A stretch of DNA of 64,000 bases from the NCBI GenBank assembly GCA_964019155.1, contig OZ025243.1, positions 21,636,941 to 21,700,940 on the forward strand, written 5' to 3'. Made by a program: the position numbers and the translations under genes. Below are positions 1 through 11,870 of this stretch, one piece after another (the first letter of the stretch is position 1; the number at the start of each line of letters is the position of its first letter). The notes under the pieces were generated by a model. It was not told where the DNA came from. It worked only from the letters and a program-made list of their open reading frames with translations, and ran no database searches. Origin of the DNA: Osedax fenrisi (Eukaryota > Annelida > Polychaeta > Sabellida > Siboglinidae).

Positions 1-84
1 TAGTGTGTGATTAGTACGCGTTCACATTAATATGTAGTTAACATTAGTTCACTATAAAATTCGGTTTATAGGAAACTATATATA

Positions 85-121
85 TATATATATGTACTTT
101 TATACTATACACCGTATAGTA

Positions 122-170
<49 letters not shown>
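85..170. repeat. (TA)n microsatellites
   Basis: Two dinucleotide TA runs, the longer at about 124-168. The reading frame on the minus strand across this stretch encodes only Ile/Tyr alternation and is not a gene. Confidence 0.95.
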
Positions 171-171
<1 letters not shown>

Positions 172-440
172 TAGTCTTTACTATATAATATATTATATAA
201 TTCACTATATTTATATTAGTATTAGAATAGTTATTACTTAATATATTTTGAGTACGTAATACAAAAATACTCATTGTGTACTATTTTATATGTCAGTTCA
301 TTCATCACCTACAGTTAACACACACATACGTGATAACTGAACTTTAATTACCTCCGATATAAGCATGTTACACAATCACATCGATGTCAGTGCATAGTAC
401 CATTACGAGTTTAGAGTCACCCGTATTCCTTGGTACCGCT

Positions 441-660
441 AGTAACTCACCCGTTACTATGGGAACTCACCCGTTACTATGGGAACACGCCCGTTACTAT
501 GGGAACACGCCCGTTACTATGGGAACTCACCCGTTACTATGGGAACACGCCCGTTACTATGGAAACACGCCCGTTACTATGGGAACTCACCCGTTACTAT
601 GGGAACACGCACGTTACTATGGGAACTCACCCGTTACTATGGGAACACGCCCGTTACTAT
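441..660. repeat. 20-bp minisatellite, 11 units
   Basis: Eleven head-to-tail 20-bp units built on GTTACTATGGGAAC plus a variable spacer (TCACCC or ACGCCC). Because 20 is not a multiple of 3, all three frames stay open and give repetitive false ORFs. The core is a near-palindrome that resembles the RFX X-box (GTTRCC-N-GGNAAC) with mismatches. The array is GC-richer than its surroundings. No gene is attached to it in this window. Confidence 0.95.
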
Positions 661-1194
661 GTTTCAGCTATAACTTACCGCTATATACTTTACATATAAT
701 TGCTGTAATTTAGATATATTCACGCTAGATATATTATTAGGTATACCTATGTGTTATCATTATATATAATACACTATACATGTATTCTTTCATAATGTTT
801 ATTATTCATATATTACTTTATTTATTCGTTTTATTTTATCAATCGGCGTAACTTATATATATGCCTTGCATATAGTAACTTACCTCTCTCAAATTTCGAA
901 TTATTACATCATTAGTTTCCATGGAAACTAAAGTGCACTATATGTTTGATTTAATAATGTAATGTATTAATATAAAATATGTGAGAATATCAAAAATATG
1001 TACTCCTACAAAGTTGACACGATATCATCGATTATAATCATGAATAATTATGAATCATTATATATCGATTTATTGTGTAAACTAATGATACACATTATTT
1101 AAATAAGATATAAAAAAAATAAATTTCAAGAAATTCTATCGAAAAAATAAAAATAACATGAAAAAAACTATTGCGATATTAGTCTACTAGGTAA
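661..1194. other. AT-rich stretch without a gene
   Basis: No convincing coding sequence. The only distinct site is a perfect palindrome AGTTTCCATGGAAACT near 915-930, which resembles the unit core of the upstream minisatellite and an RFX-type half-site pair. Confidence 0.5.
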
Positions 1195-1345
1195 GAGGAT
1201 CGCGAGTCAAATAATGATCGCATCCATTACGTTTCCCGATCATCTATCCGGAGTTATTCTATCCGCATTCAGATCCCGGTCCGGAACACATAGGACGTAT
1301 GTAATACGTCCAATGATAGGGATGATCCCACCTATCATTAAGTAT
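1195..1345. other. GC-richer island, possible exon remnant
   Basis: About 150 bp of balanced base composition inside AT-rich DNA, starting just after a donor-like AG|GTAAGAG at 1189-1196. The + strand frame is open across it, but no domain is recognisable and no acceptor is clear. It could be an exon, a TE fragment or regulatory DNA. Confidence 0.2.
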
Positions 1346-1712
1346 AGATATTATCAGTATTATACACATATATATATGCGTTATAGTTTGCTTGTTTTGT
1401 ATAAAACAAAGCAAACTATAAAAAAAGTTTGCTTGTCATTAGTTTTTGTTATGTTGTATACAATGTGTTATACCTAATATGTATTTAAAATGTACCATTA
1501 AAATATAATTAATAATGTATATCTCTCACGGGTTACACGGTATTCACGGTATTTACGTTACGTTATTTCCAAATATTTCGATGATGTCATTAGTAAAACT
1601 ATACATTTTATTTTTCTATTTTCGATTATTTATCGTTTATTATTACGGCATATATGTATACAGTAATACATTATAATATAATATATATAAATATATAATA
1701 AGTTATTATAAG

Positions 1713-1752
<40 letters not shown>

Positions 1753-1941
1753 ACTATACATCGTGTAACGTTTTCTATAGAGATAATACATTGTGTTTAA
1801 TTGTCGTATACGATACTTTATAATATAATACAAATAGTATGTTTTTATTTCTAGTTATTGAGTACATCATACTTACGTTATATTCACGGCGTCACACGCA
1901 TTTAAATAAGATATTGTAAACTGTCATTTAAAATTAATGCT

Positions 1942-2003
<62 letters not shown>

Positions 2004-2121
2004 GAATATATTATATCTTGAACTATAGGCATGTAAATAAAATAATTATTATTGCACTATATACATATCGTGAAATATATCGATATCTATTTTATTTACA
2101 TTCCTGTATTTACAAGATATA

Positions 2122-2160
<39 letters not shown>

Positions 2161-2290
2161 CATGCTTATAAATTGAATTAAATATATAGAAAACTATGTT
2201 TCGGTGAATTTTTTTATAAAATAATATTAATTACATCACGCAATATCAGCATACGTAACACTTGTTATGTAATCATCTGTTTACGAGTAC
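1346..2290. other. AT-rich stretch with TA arrays
   Basis: No gene seen. It holds TA runs at about 1717-1744, 1946-1993 and 2130-2154. A short inverted repeat at about 1385-1432 pairs GTTTGCTTGTTTTGT with ACAAAGCAAAC-type sequence. Confidence 0.6.
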
Positions 2291-2366
2291 AGTGTGTGTG
2301 TATGTGTGTGTGTGTGTGTGTGTGTATGTAGGCGTGTGTATGTGTGTGCGTGGGTGTGTGTGTGGA
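2291..2366. repeat. (TG)n microsatellite, interrupted
   Basis: TG dinucleotide run broken by TA, GC and GG steps. Confidence 0.95.
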
Positions 2367-2447
2367 TACATTATATCAGTATACCTCTTAAATAGTAACT
2401 ATAATTAAATTAATCACTTATTCAATACTATATTGAATATGTGAATT

Positions 2448-2449
<2 letters not shown>

Positions 2450-2519
<70 letters not shown>
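2450..2519. repeat. (TA)n microsatellite
   Basis: Uninterrupted TA run of about 70 bp. It produces spurious Ile/Tyr frames on both strands. Confidence 0.95.
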
Positions 2520-2523
<4 letters not shown>

Positions 2524-2919
2524 TTCTGAAAATTGGAATAAATATATTTCAATAATATATATATTCCTTATAAGGAATATGGTATATATGGTATATATTG
2601 AAAATGTGATAATACACCACCACGGCGTTAATAAAGTTGACATTATTAGTGTCACATATTAACAGGTTACTGGAGACTTCACGCCGGTGTGCTAATTACT
2701 GGCATCTGTAGATGTTTAACTATATTATTTATGTTTATATTAACAATATGATACACATTCGTTTATTTATAGATTAATATATGTATTATTCTTACGTACA
2801 CTATTTGTTGTACGGATAGGTACACTAGATATTCTGAATGCAATGTTTAAAAGGTATACGGTATACATCGGCATTCTAATTTTACCATTCAGGGTATAAG
2901 CAATGAACAAATAATCAAT

Positions 2920-3065
2920 ATATTATACTATAATGTTATACCATAATTTATGAAAAGTGATACCATTATTATTTAATACATCTTTTTATGGCATATTTCA
3001 TAAAAAGTTATACCATATTTTTATAAAAAAATTATGCCATATTTTATAATAAGTTTGACCACTAA
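2920..3065. repeat. Imperfect tandem repeat, about 40 bp unit
   Basis: Successive degenerate units of the type TTATACCATATTTTATAAAAAG, alternating ACCAT and GCCAT. No coding potential; probably a decayed TE interior or satellite. Confidence 0.45.
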
Positions 3066-3140
3066 TTATAGACAAACTAGTGTTCTTTTAATATGATTTG
3101 TAAACATAAATTAATTTGATATATATATATATATATATAT

Positions 3141-3421
3141 TGTTATTATTATTTTTATTTGGTGGAGTCCTATCATCCCATCCAGGAACTTAGATGAAGT
3201 TCTCACTTATAACCATATATGGCTTTATTGTCCATTAGATGCCGCTCTCATGTTAATGCATCTATGGTTTTAACCATTGCTGATCATTTATTTATACACA
3301 ATTATATTAGATCACTTCTAAATATTATTTTAAGATATATTTGAATGGTCCGGACGAGGCTTGAACCCGCGTCCTACTGCTTATGTGTCTTACGCCTAAG
3401 ACAACTGAGTCACACGCGCAG
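3141..3421 (-). mobile_element. tRNA-derived SINE, copy 1
   Basis: Read on the minus strand, the head at 3349-3421 is tRNA-like: an A-box-like TGACTCAGTTG, then a B box GGGTTCAAGCC, ending in CGTCCGGACC. The body continues to a 3' end with the conserved GGTGGAGTCC block (on +) and a tail of AATAACA-like units. Three more copies lie at 45087, 59173 and 63016 on the + strand with the same head, body and tail. It is a Pol III-type retroposon, not a functional tRNA gene, because the head is followed by about 200 bp of conserved non-tRNA body. The tail abuts a TA run. Confidence 0.85.

Positions 3422-3463
<42 letters not shown>
3422..3463. repeat. (TA)n microsatellite
   Basis: TA run between the SINE head and the 3' end of a minus-strand LINE relic. 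Confidence 0.95.
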
Positions 3464-3465
<2 letters not shown>

Positions 3466-4310
3466 AATTGAATTAAATTGAAAGTTAAATTAGTATATAC
3501 TGAAATAAATAATAAATGATTTCTCAAGTGTATATGTATAGTTATACAACAAATAAAACTAGGTGATGACTGTATTAATATAATCATAATCATAATCATA
3601 ATATAATTATACCATTTACAATAATGAAATTAACATAGAAGAAAATAATGAATACAGTAATACTGACAAACAATATAGGTATAAAAAGTACAATTGTCCA
3701 CCTGAGATAAATCTGTGGATATATTTCATGAATGTGTTACCGGAAGTTATGTATCTAATAAAGGGTGCGAGGGTGCGATGGTGGGGGTGAATTACACAGC
3801 TTAGGATCAATATAACTCAGGGTCATCAGCCCGAGGGCCTCAGGTTATTCATTTTTAGGGGTATACCTATAGAGAGAATATCTATAGAGAGAATAGGATA
3901 AGCATGTTTTCTATAAGATGGAAGATCGTTGCACTAGATAGACAGACATATACGAGATATAATTCGAAGAGTATATCGAGGAATGTACAATAGCTAGTAT
4001 GCGATAAGAAGAGCGTTTGTTAAATAGGAACCAGGGAGGTAAGTATTGGTATGAGGAAGTTGAGGATTGATCTCGAATACGTAGGTTATAAGTTGTACGG
4101 ATTGATGAATGAATTACTCGATTTAGGCGATAGAAAGAAGATAGGACACATTGCCGAGGAGATAGTAACAGTAATATATACTTGTGAGTACAAGGGAATT
4201 AACTAGAGTTTTAGTAAGAGATATATCTCTTTGTATACAGTAAGTTAGTTTCGCACAAATATAGAGTTGATTATTTAGACCCGATGGTGAAATAAAGGAA
4301 AACACATATA
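3464..4310 (-). pseudogene. Non-LTR retrotransposon 3' relic
   Basis: The minus-strand frame at about 4123-4305 resembles the tail of a LINE reverse transcriptase, in the segment where other elements have a ...LVNSLVLxRLDYCN...-like block (here LVNSLVLTSIYYC). Downstream the sequence is broken, and it ends at 3464 with the pentameric tail motif TTGAATTGAATTAAATTGAA (seen on +). A related 3' end is at 56698, and the same tail in + orientation is near 54672. 5'-truncated and frameshifted. Confidence 0.5.
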
Positions 4311-4611
4311 GTATGACATACTATCGACATACACCGTACGGCGTACTATAGCCGCCGGAACTAGTTTTTCCCAGGGGGGGTTTTAAGAAATAAGTATAAT
4401 TTATCAACTAAATACTAGACTGTCATTATTTTAAAATATATCTTGTAACATATAATAGAGTACAAATTATGATTTATTTTAAATGTTAAAACATATAATT
4501 ATAATTATACTTAGTTAATTAACAAAATTCCCATAATGAACATATCTAGAATATTTTAAATAAATACGTATATTATAACAAGAATAAATCCCAAAATAGT
4601 TTATATATTTA

Positions 4612-5231
4612 TTATGTTATACTTATAAACAATTTTCTACAATTATTTCTTTTGCAAAATTCTTTTATCAATTTACTGTTGTCAATAGAATCTAATATAT
4701 CCTGATGTTCATTGCAGATAGCCAATATGTTTATTTTTTCTCTGTTATTTGTGAACTTCCCAGCAAACAATTTATCGACGCTTTTGGACACTTTTGAAAA
4801 TATATGGGCACTTTTTCGACGCTTTTGGACGCTTTGATTCCGAATCGATATATTCGTCGCTTTTTCGACACTTTTGGGCGCTTCAGTTCTCAATCATATT
4901 GAATTCGTCGCAAATTCGACGCTTTTGGACGCTTCAGTTCCGAATCATATTGAATTCGTCGCAAATTCGACGCTTTTGGGCGCAACAGCGTCCAAAGTAC
5001 AATAGAATAATTCGACGCTTTTGGGCGCACATTGTCATAAAAGCGACGAATTAATTCCGGAACTTTTAGACGCATGGCGTCCAAAAGCGTTGAATATATT
5101 GTTTGCTGGGTTAACCACGTCTTCGATCTTCTTAACATTAACATTAACATAGAAAAGCTTCTCTCACAGGACACTGACGTACTTGGTTGTACCATCAATA
5201 AATTGATTAATTTTGTTGTTTTTATAAACAT
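4612..5231 (-). pseudogene. hAT transposase C-terminal region, split
   Basis: At 5231-5111 the minus strand encodes the block STSVSCERSFSML...RRSKTWL, typical of the hAT C-terminal dimerisation domain (consensus near SxxxERxFSxLxxIKTxLRs). After a 352-bp insertion it resumes at 4758 and runs to a conserved LAIxNxHxDIL-like segment. The target-site arrangement suggests the frame was continuous before the insertion. In the unbroken family this domain mediates transposase dimerisation. Here it is inactive: interrupted and frameshifted. Confidence 0.8.
4759..5110. mobile_element. Small TIR element nested in hAT transposase
   Basis: Begins CCCAGCAAACAAT and ends with its inverse ATTGTTTGCTGGG. 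Inside is a tandem array of about 50-bp units starting GACGCTTTTGGACGCTTCAG with a CGTCGCAAATTC spacer. Element class is unclear. It sits exactly between two halves of a recognisable protein domain, which fixes both its boundaries and the order of insertion. Confidence 0.75.
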
Positions 5232-5440
5232 TATATAATTAATATTAAATTAATAAATATATAAGATATTCTATATATAAATTAGTAGGTACTACATACC
5301 TACATACCTAAAAATAATTATTTTAGGCAATATTTTGCATTGATCATATTCTCTACTGAATATTTTAAAGATTGAGAATTGAAATGGTTCTTGAACATAG
5401 GTAGTTCGAGCTTAAAGCTTGAACATTTAATTCAGGATAT

Positions 5441-5860
5441 TTATTTATCTGAAAAATTAATAAAATATAATATAGAATATTGTATTTGTAATATAGTAAA
5501 TATTCTATATTATGTTTTATTAATTTTTCAGATAAATAATTATCCTTAATTAAGTATACTTACTTCAACATAATCAATTATATTTGTATTTAATAATGAC
5601 GATATTAGTTTATCATATGAAATTATACTTTGATTATTTTTCAAAAATCTTTATTTATCTGAAAAATTAATAAAATATAATATAGAATATTGTATTTGTA
5701 ATATAGTAAATATTCTATATTATGTTTTATTAATTTTTCAGATAAATAATTATCCTTAATTAAGTATACTTACTTCAACATAATCAATTATATTTGTATT
5801 TAATAATGACGATATTAGTTTATCATATGAAATTATACTTTGATTATTTTTCAAAAATCT
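5441..5860. repeat. Tandem 210-bp duplication containing a hairpin
   Basis: Two head-to-tail copies (5441-5650 and 5651-5860) that look identical by eye. Each starts with an inverted repeat of about 45-bp arms, TTTATCTGAAAAATTAATAA pairing with its inverse, able to form a hairpin of roughly 110 bp. The near identity implies a recent duplication inside the old hAT element. No coding capacity. Confidence 0.9.
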
Positions 5861-7169
5861 TTGATTTAATTCAGTAATAAGGATATCATATATTTCAATG
5901 TGTTCTTTTCTAATGTTTTATTATTAAAAAAATATTAAATAAATAGATCATTTGTGTACAACCTCAGTATGCCCGCGCAACACCCTGATTTAAAAAATAA
6001 AATATTTTTTTTTTAATATTTTGTATATAATAATCATAATATTTGATTATTTCTCTTTACAATGGTATATAGCACAGTGCATAAAAATACTTAAAAGTGA
6101 CATAAATAAGCATTTATAAATACGATCTGAAAAATAGTTCATATAAATATGATGATTTTTTCTAATCTCTAATTTTTAAAACGTGAATATCTCTGAATTA
6201 AAAAAAAACGGTTACCATCTATGTTTGAACCAATTTCGATTATAGAAATACTTATTTAAATAATATGAAATTTTCACAGTATATTAATATTATGTTACTC
6301 TTCAGATATAACTATATAAAACAATTACATTATTCAATGATATCTAATATTTTTTATATTTTATTGAAATTTATTACATATTTTTTTTTCTAGAAATAGC
6401 TATTATGTTAGTCCATTTTTAATATGATTTTAATAATTTAAATCTCATAGTCGATTGTTATATTTGTAGATAAATATTAGTTATATAATATATAAAAAAA
6501 ATTAGTTGATATTTTGAAGTATACATAGATTGAATCTATTTTTAGTATTACATGATTTTCCTATCTCCACCATGTTAAACTCATGGTGTTGCTCTGGCCC
6601 TTAAAAAGTCTAAAAATATTTATAATTACAAATAAATAAGATTATATATGTATATATATGATACAAACTTTGATGGAATTTTACGTTTTATAGGACTACG
6701 TAATGGTAGCAAATATAGTTTTCAGATTATTTTAAAATCTTTTCTAAATAAATGTGATAATTCATTCGTTTGTTCCTACAGTATACTGTATCGATTAACA
6801 TATTAATGATAAAACAACATCTTCATTGAGAGTAGCCTTTGATCCAATTACACTTATCTAATGAAATATATTTTATAACTTATACTTTTAATATAAATAT
6901 ATAAATATAAATTAATATAATTAATATAAATATATATATTTCTGTAATCAAGAATAATTAGTATAAGCTATAGGTAACACTAACCAATTTTTCTAATAAA
7001 GTGAATATATCAAATGATATATTTAATGAAATATATGTAGATGTTTCTAGTAGAGTATTCTTATATGAATATGCTTTAGCGATTAGTTAGGTACTATTAA
7101 TAGTGTAAATTTACGCTTGCCATTGTCAGTTTTACTAATGCATTTATAATATTTAAATAGTTATTTAAG

Positions 7170-7730
7170 ACTGCTGATATAGCATTACATCTAACTGTCC
7201 ATCTTGTAGGACACATTTATTTGAATCTGGTTTTATCATTATCAATAGATTGGTATAAATTGCTAAATTTTCCAGATTTTCTAAAAAGAACACCAATATC
7301 ATTCACAATGGATAGAGAACCAAGTAAATCTTTACTTTGAGCAACAGATTTACAAACAAGATTTAAGCGATGAGAACTACAATATGTTTAATATGCCAAA
7401 GGTTGTTTAATATGCCAAAGGTGCTTTTTGTATCAGGGCTTGTGTTCCTTTGTATACAGCTGACACATTAGACGCTCCATCATAACATTGTCCACGTAAA
7501 TTAAACATGGATAGACCGAGACGAATATTGGTGTCTTTCAGAATATTTGCAATAGATTCGCTAGTACTTTATGTAGATGAATAACATCCTATACATTTTT
7601 CTTGTACTTTTAGATTTTCATAAATATATATAATCACAATCGATTCCTGGTTTTCCAAAGTTATATCTTGGGTTTCATCGCACATTATAGAGAATGGTCA
7701 TAAGAAAAATTCTTCATTTTACCTAAATGG
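7170..7730 (-). pseudogene. hAT transposase N-terminal/central region
   Basis: Minus-strand translation gives NLRGQCYDGASNVSAVYKGT, the RGQCYDGASNM-like block of DUF4371/hAT transposases. A downstream segment matches the family's HxxAHRLNLV motif (CSSHRLNLVCKSVAQS), and a CPTRW-like block follows near 7180-7210. A small duplication of a TTTAATATGCCAAAGG unit at about 7387-7420 shifts the frame. This is the same element as the C-terminal piece at 4.6-5.2 kb. Confidence 0.85.
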
Positions 7731-7826
7731 CAGGGGGGGTTTTAGGTATCAAAACCCCCCCATTATTTTTCCAGGGGGGGTTGCAACCCCCCAAACCCCC
7801 CCTGTTCCGGCGCCCATACGGCGTAC

Positions 7827-9458
7827 GCCCAGTTATTACATAATGAATACTATTAAATTAAATATATTTGTATAATATATATATATATAATATAATATAT
7901 ATATATGTCTAAGACGTATGGAATATAATAATCGATTTAAAGTATACTTTAAACGGCTATAGCCGTATAAATAAACGAATGAATAATCAACAGAAATTGA
8001 AATATCATTATTAGGGGAACTATAATTATTATCAAAAACTAAAATATAATAAATAAAATGAATCGCGATAACTTTATAACATTTTGTAAATGATGATATC
8101 AACATATTTGTAATATTTCACATGTACGCACAAAGTTTCAGATTTGAATAAATGTAACAGATTCTCTTAAACACCGTAACCTATGATGTAAACAGGTTGT
8201 TAGTTATGTGCAAATACGTATATGATAACTTACAATCAATGTCAACAGCTATAGAGACATATAGACATATCCTCTTATTAGTTCAGTAATATACAGTGAC
8301 GATTTATTTATTATTTATTAAATTAGTTACGGGGCCCTTAAAACGGAAATTGTGCATACGTTAACGCATGTTTAGTGAACTTCGACATCTCGACGTGGCA
8401 TCTAAGTGCTCTTTATACACCGGATGTTTATTAATCCTGTCATGTATGACGAAGTGTATGTTACTAACACTCATCCGGTTGTGTGTTGATAGTTACTAGA
8501 GATCAATACAATACAGTTTTTAAATGATACCAGTTTAGTACGCACAATATTTCATTTTTATTTTGATAATTAAATTTTAGACATATAAAAAATGCAGTAT
8601 ATATATATACTTATATAAGGCGTATAAATACCCTAAAACTACTGTATAATTTCTAAATATAATAGGGATACCTATACTAGGGAGGCGTGGAGTTTCTACG
8701 ATATGTATACAGTCATAGTTTAGTATAAATAGTTAGATATAGTTAAGGAAGCTACATGCATGCATGTACATCAATTTCAAATATAAATGTGAAAATTATA
8801 TATTTTAATTATTTTCTAAAAATAAATATAGATTAATTAAACAAACAAAGCGAATCACATGTTACACCTGCATGTGTGTGCGTGTACGCCGCACACTGCA
8901 CGCATTGTTTACTGAACACAAGCTAGAAGGTACTCGAACTTGTCATCTTATAGTAAATACGGTAGTTATATAAATACGCCCCGAATTATTAATATTAGTA
9001 TTATTAATAAAGCATTTAAGCAGAACGCGATAGAGTTTCATTATTGACAATTACGATGATATCGAAGGTTATTATTTAATGATCGATGATATTTATATAT
9101 TTTTATAATATATTATTATGCCGAGAAAGCTCGACCTGGTAAGGTACGGTAATAATATAAAGTTTATAATATAAACATACGAAAATAGTTTTTATCATAA
9201 TAATAATAATATACTACAAATAATGAAATAATAATATGAATTATTCTCTAAATTTGTGTTCGATATAAATTATTAAACTAGACTATTACATCAATAACTA
9301 CATATATAACTATATAATAGTTAATAATACATATTTATAAAATATTTATTAAAAATATAAATTAAAACGCTGACATATAATTTGTTTAGATATATAATGT
9401 TAATAAGATAAGATAAATCTGAATTAACCAAACATATTGAATACCTGATATTAAACTT

Positions 9459-9507
<49 letters not shown>

Positions 9508-9733
9508 CATAAAAAAACTAGAGAACTTATATGTATCATATAATAAAATGCACATATATTTATGTATACACAATATTATAATTCACATTATATATAATGT
9601 GTTAAATTAATATATTAAATATTTATTAATACAGAATTGTATATATATATATATATATATTGCACATACATAAACTTGTATATATCACATATTATATACG
9701 ACGAACTATTAAACACTCGCATTCCCCCCGCAG
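7827..9733. other. Long stretch without a supported gene
   Basis: AT-rich with (TA) runs near 7870-7905, 9461-9507 and 9640-9660. GC-richer patches at 8330-8480 and 8860-8960 could be regulatory or hold an unrecognised first exon for the cysteine-rich gene at 9734; a donor-like AAG|GTACTC lies near 8927-8935. No initiating exon could be supported. Confidence 0.4.
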
Positions 9734-9964
9734 ACAATCGGCGTACTGTTACTGTTATCTCTGCTACTGGACGGAGGGGGTCATCGAGTGGCGGGAGGGG
9801 CGTGGCTTGCTGTGATGGACTGCTACCGAGTCTGCAGCAGAGAACTGGACATCTGCATGGCACACGTAGCCAAGGACATGCTCAGACCGCCGGTCAAGGG
9901 AGCACCGGAGCCCGGCAGACCTATCTGCGTACTGACCGCCGACATCTGTTCGGATAGGTGTTGA
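9734..9964 (+). CDS. Cysteine-rich secreted-type protein, terminal exon, paralog 1
   Basis: A clean acceptor (pyrimidines then CAG at 9731-9733) opens a phase-0 exon of 77 codons including TGA at 9962-9964. The encoded segment starts with a leucine-rich hydrophobic stretch (LLLLSLLL), fitting a signal peptide or membrane anchor whose Met would lie in an upstream exon not found here. The mature-like part has six cysteines with spacing C-x3-C-x6-C-x23-C-x6-C-x3-C, and the last Cys is followed directly by the stop. The motif RPICVLTADIC is shared with the second copy at 19126-19362. Base composition is far GC-richer than the surroundings, as expected for a conserved exon. The function is not known: the two CX3C pairs recall helical-hairpin disulfide peptides, which include hormones, antimicrobial peptides and toxin-like peptides, but this is inference. 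An overlapping + frame starting at 9637 is a shadow. Confidence 0.75.
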   Translation, partial: TIGVLLLLSLLLDGGGHRVAGGAWLAVMDCYRVCSRELDICMAHVAKDMLRPPVKGAPEPGRPICVLTADICSDRC

Positions 9965-10007
9965 CAGAGTGTGCTAGGCGTCGTCGTGTACGCCTAACAC
10001 GATGCTG

Positions 10008-10087
10008 TAACCCTCTTTAACCCTACGTAACCCTAAGTAACCCTCTTTAACCCTCTTTAAGCCTCCCTAATACTATTTAAGACCTTA
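10008..10087. repeat. 10-bp TAACCC-containing tandem repeat
   Basis: Eight units in strict 10-bp phase (TAACCCTCTT, TAACCCTACG, TAACCCTAAG ...), decaying toward the end (TAAGCCTCCC, TAATACTATT). It lies 44 bp after the stop of the cysteine-rich exon, probably in its 3' UTR. The TAACCC core equals the animal telomere repeat unit with four extra bases per period. Confidence 0.85.
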
Positions 10088-10918
10088 AAACACTCTTAAC
10101 ACGAGTACATAATGTGTTCATTACAAATTATATTTATTATTTATATATTCGTAATGTTAATGTTTTATATCAATATTATATATATATATATGTGTATATA
10201 ATACATATTACAATGTATACTTATATGTATACGCAGTTTGGTATTGTATACTAAAACACCTCTTAATGTATGTCCTATTATTGCCGATAGTATTATAACG
10301 TATTTTATTGATTTAAAATATTCAATGTAATTCCTTGTCCGTTATTTCTTAGAAATCATCAGTATTAGCGTGGTAATGACGCATCATTGTTGACTCTTGT
10401 CATTAGTTTAAGCGTATTACTAATCTATACTATAGTATATACTATATATATATGATACCAGTTTTAAAAGTATTTTCATATAAGTAACTATATAAGGCTT
10501 ATATTATATTATAAGCTTATGTAGTATTATATCAAACTATACATTATTATTATTTTAAATATTAATATTGTTATTATTATTATTATCAATTCTCAAAATA
10601 ATAATGAATTTAATAAAATATTATTGAAACATATCTATACATTTTTTTATAATAATAACCAACATATTCAAAATGTATACACATCTGTATGTATTGCACC
10701 CATATATTATATATTAACAATATACATATCGTATATATACCCATATTCATACGGTATACCGTATGATTCATACGGTATATATACCCATATACATATGAAA
10801 TTACATAGTGTAAACAATATACTATAGTAGGAATATAGCGGGAATACTATGGGAACTAACATAATAGAAATAGATGAGATTTTATTAATTGTTAAGTTTT
10901 ACTTTTATGATAAAACAG
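10088..10918. other. AT-rich intergenic stretch
   Basis: No gene seen. It contains small TA runs and short ATACGGTAT palindromes near 10748-10775. Confidence 0.5.
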
Positions 10919-11870
10919 TAGGAGGGAAGTCCCCTATTACCGACCCTAAATGATTATTTGTAATGACTTGTTAAATATTTAATATATTTATTTGAAATTT
11001 TGTAATTTGGGTAATATTATAACAATATTATAATTGGCAATGAATAATGTGGCTATTTTAAATTGTTGATATAATTATATTGACAAGAATAAACAGTAAA
11101 CAGGGGTCGGTAATCGGATACATGTACCTAATACCGACCTCTTCTCCTATTACTGACCCCCTAACATAATCGTGGTATAAATAACTATATTATTATAATA
11201 TCCAATACAAATAGTAGATATACTTAAATATAAGTAATTGCAACTTTCACGCAATTTATTTAGTATTGAATTTATGTTTTAATTAAATTTAAATTAAAAC
11301 TTTATAGTAATTATACTAAAATAGTGTATATTATTATTTAATATTTATTTATTAATCAGTATGTATATAATCAACTGGAATCATGAATCATAAATCTATA
11401 TCAATGATACACAAATAACTTACGACATGTAAAAGTAAAATACGGATCTATTTTGATTGGATATTATAAATCACATGGGGTCGGTAATAGGAAAATCATA
11501 TGGGTTGCAATAATTAAGATATATTGGTTAATAGTTATTCAAATTAAATTATTTTATAATTTTTATTAACATTTAATTTACAATATTATGCATATAATTA
11601 CATTTTAATTAATAATGTATTTACAGTGATTTAAAAAAAAAATATTATTTAAATCCTTAAAAGTTAAAACCAGAATATTACATTTTATCAAAAAACAGTT
11701 GTATGATTGAATATTTTGATAATAAAAATACGTATTCTTATTTACCATTAAATTACTAAGATTGCATGTATATATAATTTGTATATCTCTTATGGTTACT
11801 GAGATACGAAGGTGGTAGGTAATAAGAGTGGGTCAGTAATAGAAGGGGGTCGGTAATAGGGGACTTTACT
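10919..11870. mobile_element. TIR element, GGTCGGTAAT family, copy 1
   Basis: The left end GGAGGGAAGTCCCCTATTAC and the right end (inverse AAGTAAAGTCCCCTATTAC) form TIRs followed by CGACCC. The same CGACCC/GGGTCGGTAAT motif recurs in both orientations at internal positions (about 11104-11160, 11478-11490, 11810-11858). There is no ORF of useful length, so it is non-autonomous. Closely related to the copy at 16030-16922, with which it shares its interior order. Confidence 0.75.

Larger units (their letters stand above)
4347..7818 (-). mobile_element. hAT-family DNA transposon (degenerate)
   Basis: The left end TATAGCCGCCGGAAC matches the inverted right end (TATGGGCGCCGGAAC) at 13 of 15 positions. 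Both ends continue into G/C-tract sequence (CAGGGGGGG). The same 8 bp, CGGCGTAC, flank it at 4339-4346 and 7819-7826; an 8-bp target duplication is the hAT signature. Transposase pieces inside read on the minus strand in the right order: N-terminal half at 7.2-7.7 kb, C-terminal dimerisation region at 4.6-5.2 kb. The element is broken by stops, a tandem duplication and a nested TIR element. Confidence 0.8.

Noticed and set aside
449..660. CRISPR array
   Set aside because: Spacers are not unique; this is a simple minisatellite in an animal-type genome.
384..713. Three overlapping + strand ORFs with Pro-Leu-Leu-Trp-Glu-His/Arg-Tyr-Tyr-Gly-Asn repeats
   Set aside because: All come from one 20-bp minisatellite read in three frames; no start context, splice signals or domain.
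3349..3421. tRNA gene
   Set aside because: Has A and B boxes but is followed by a conserved SINE body and tail, and occurs in four dispersed copies; loops do not form a proper cloverleaf by eye.
9615..9957. Two ORFs (+ from 9637 and minus from 9863) over the cysteine-rich exon
   Set aside because: They are frame shadows: the true frame is defined by the acceptor and by conservation with 19126-19362.
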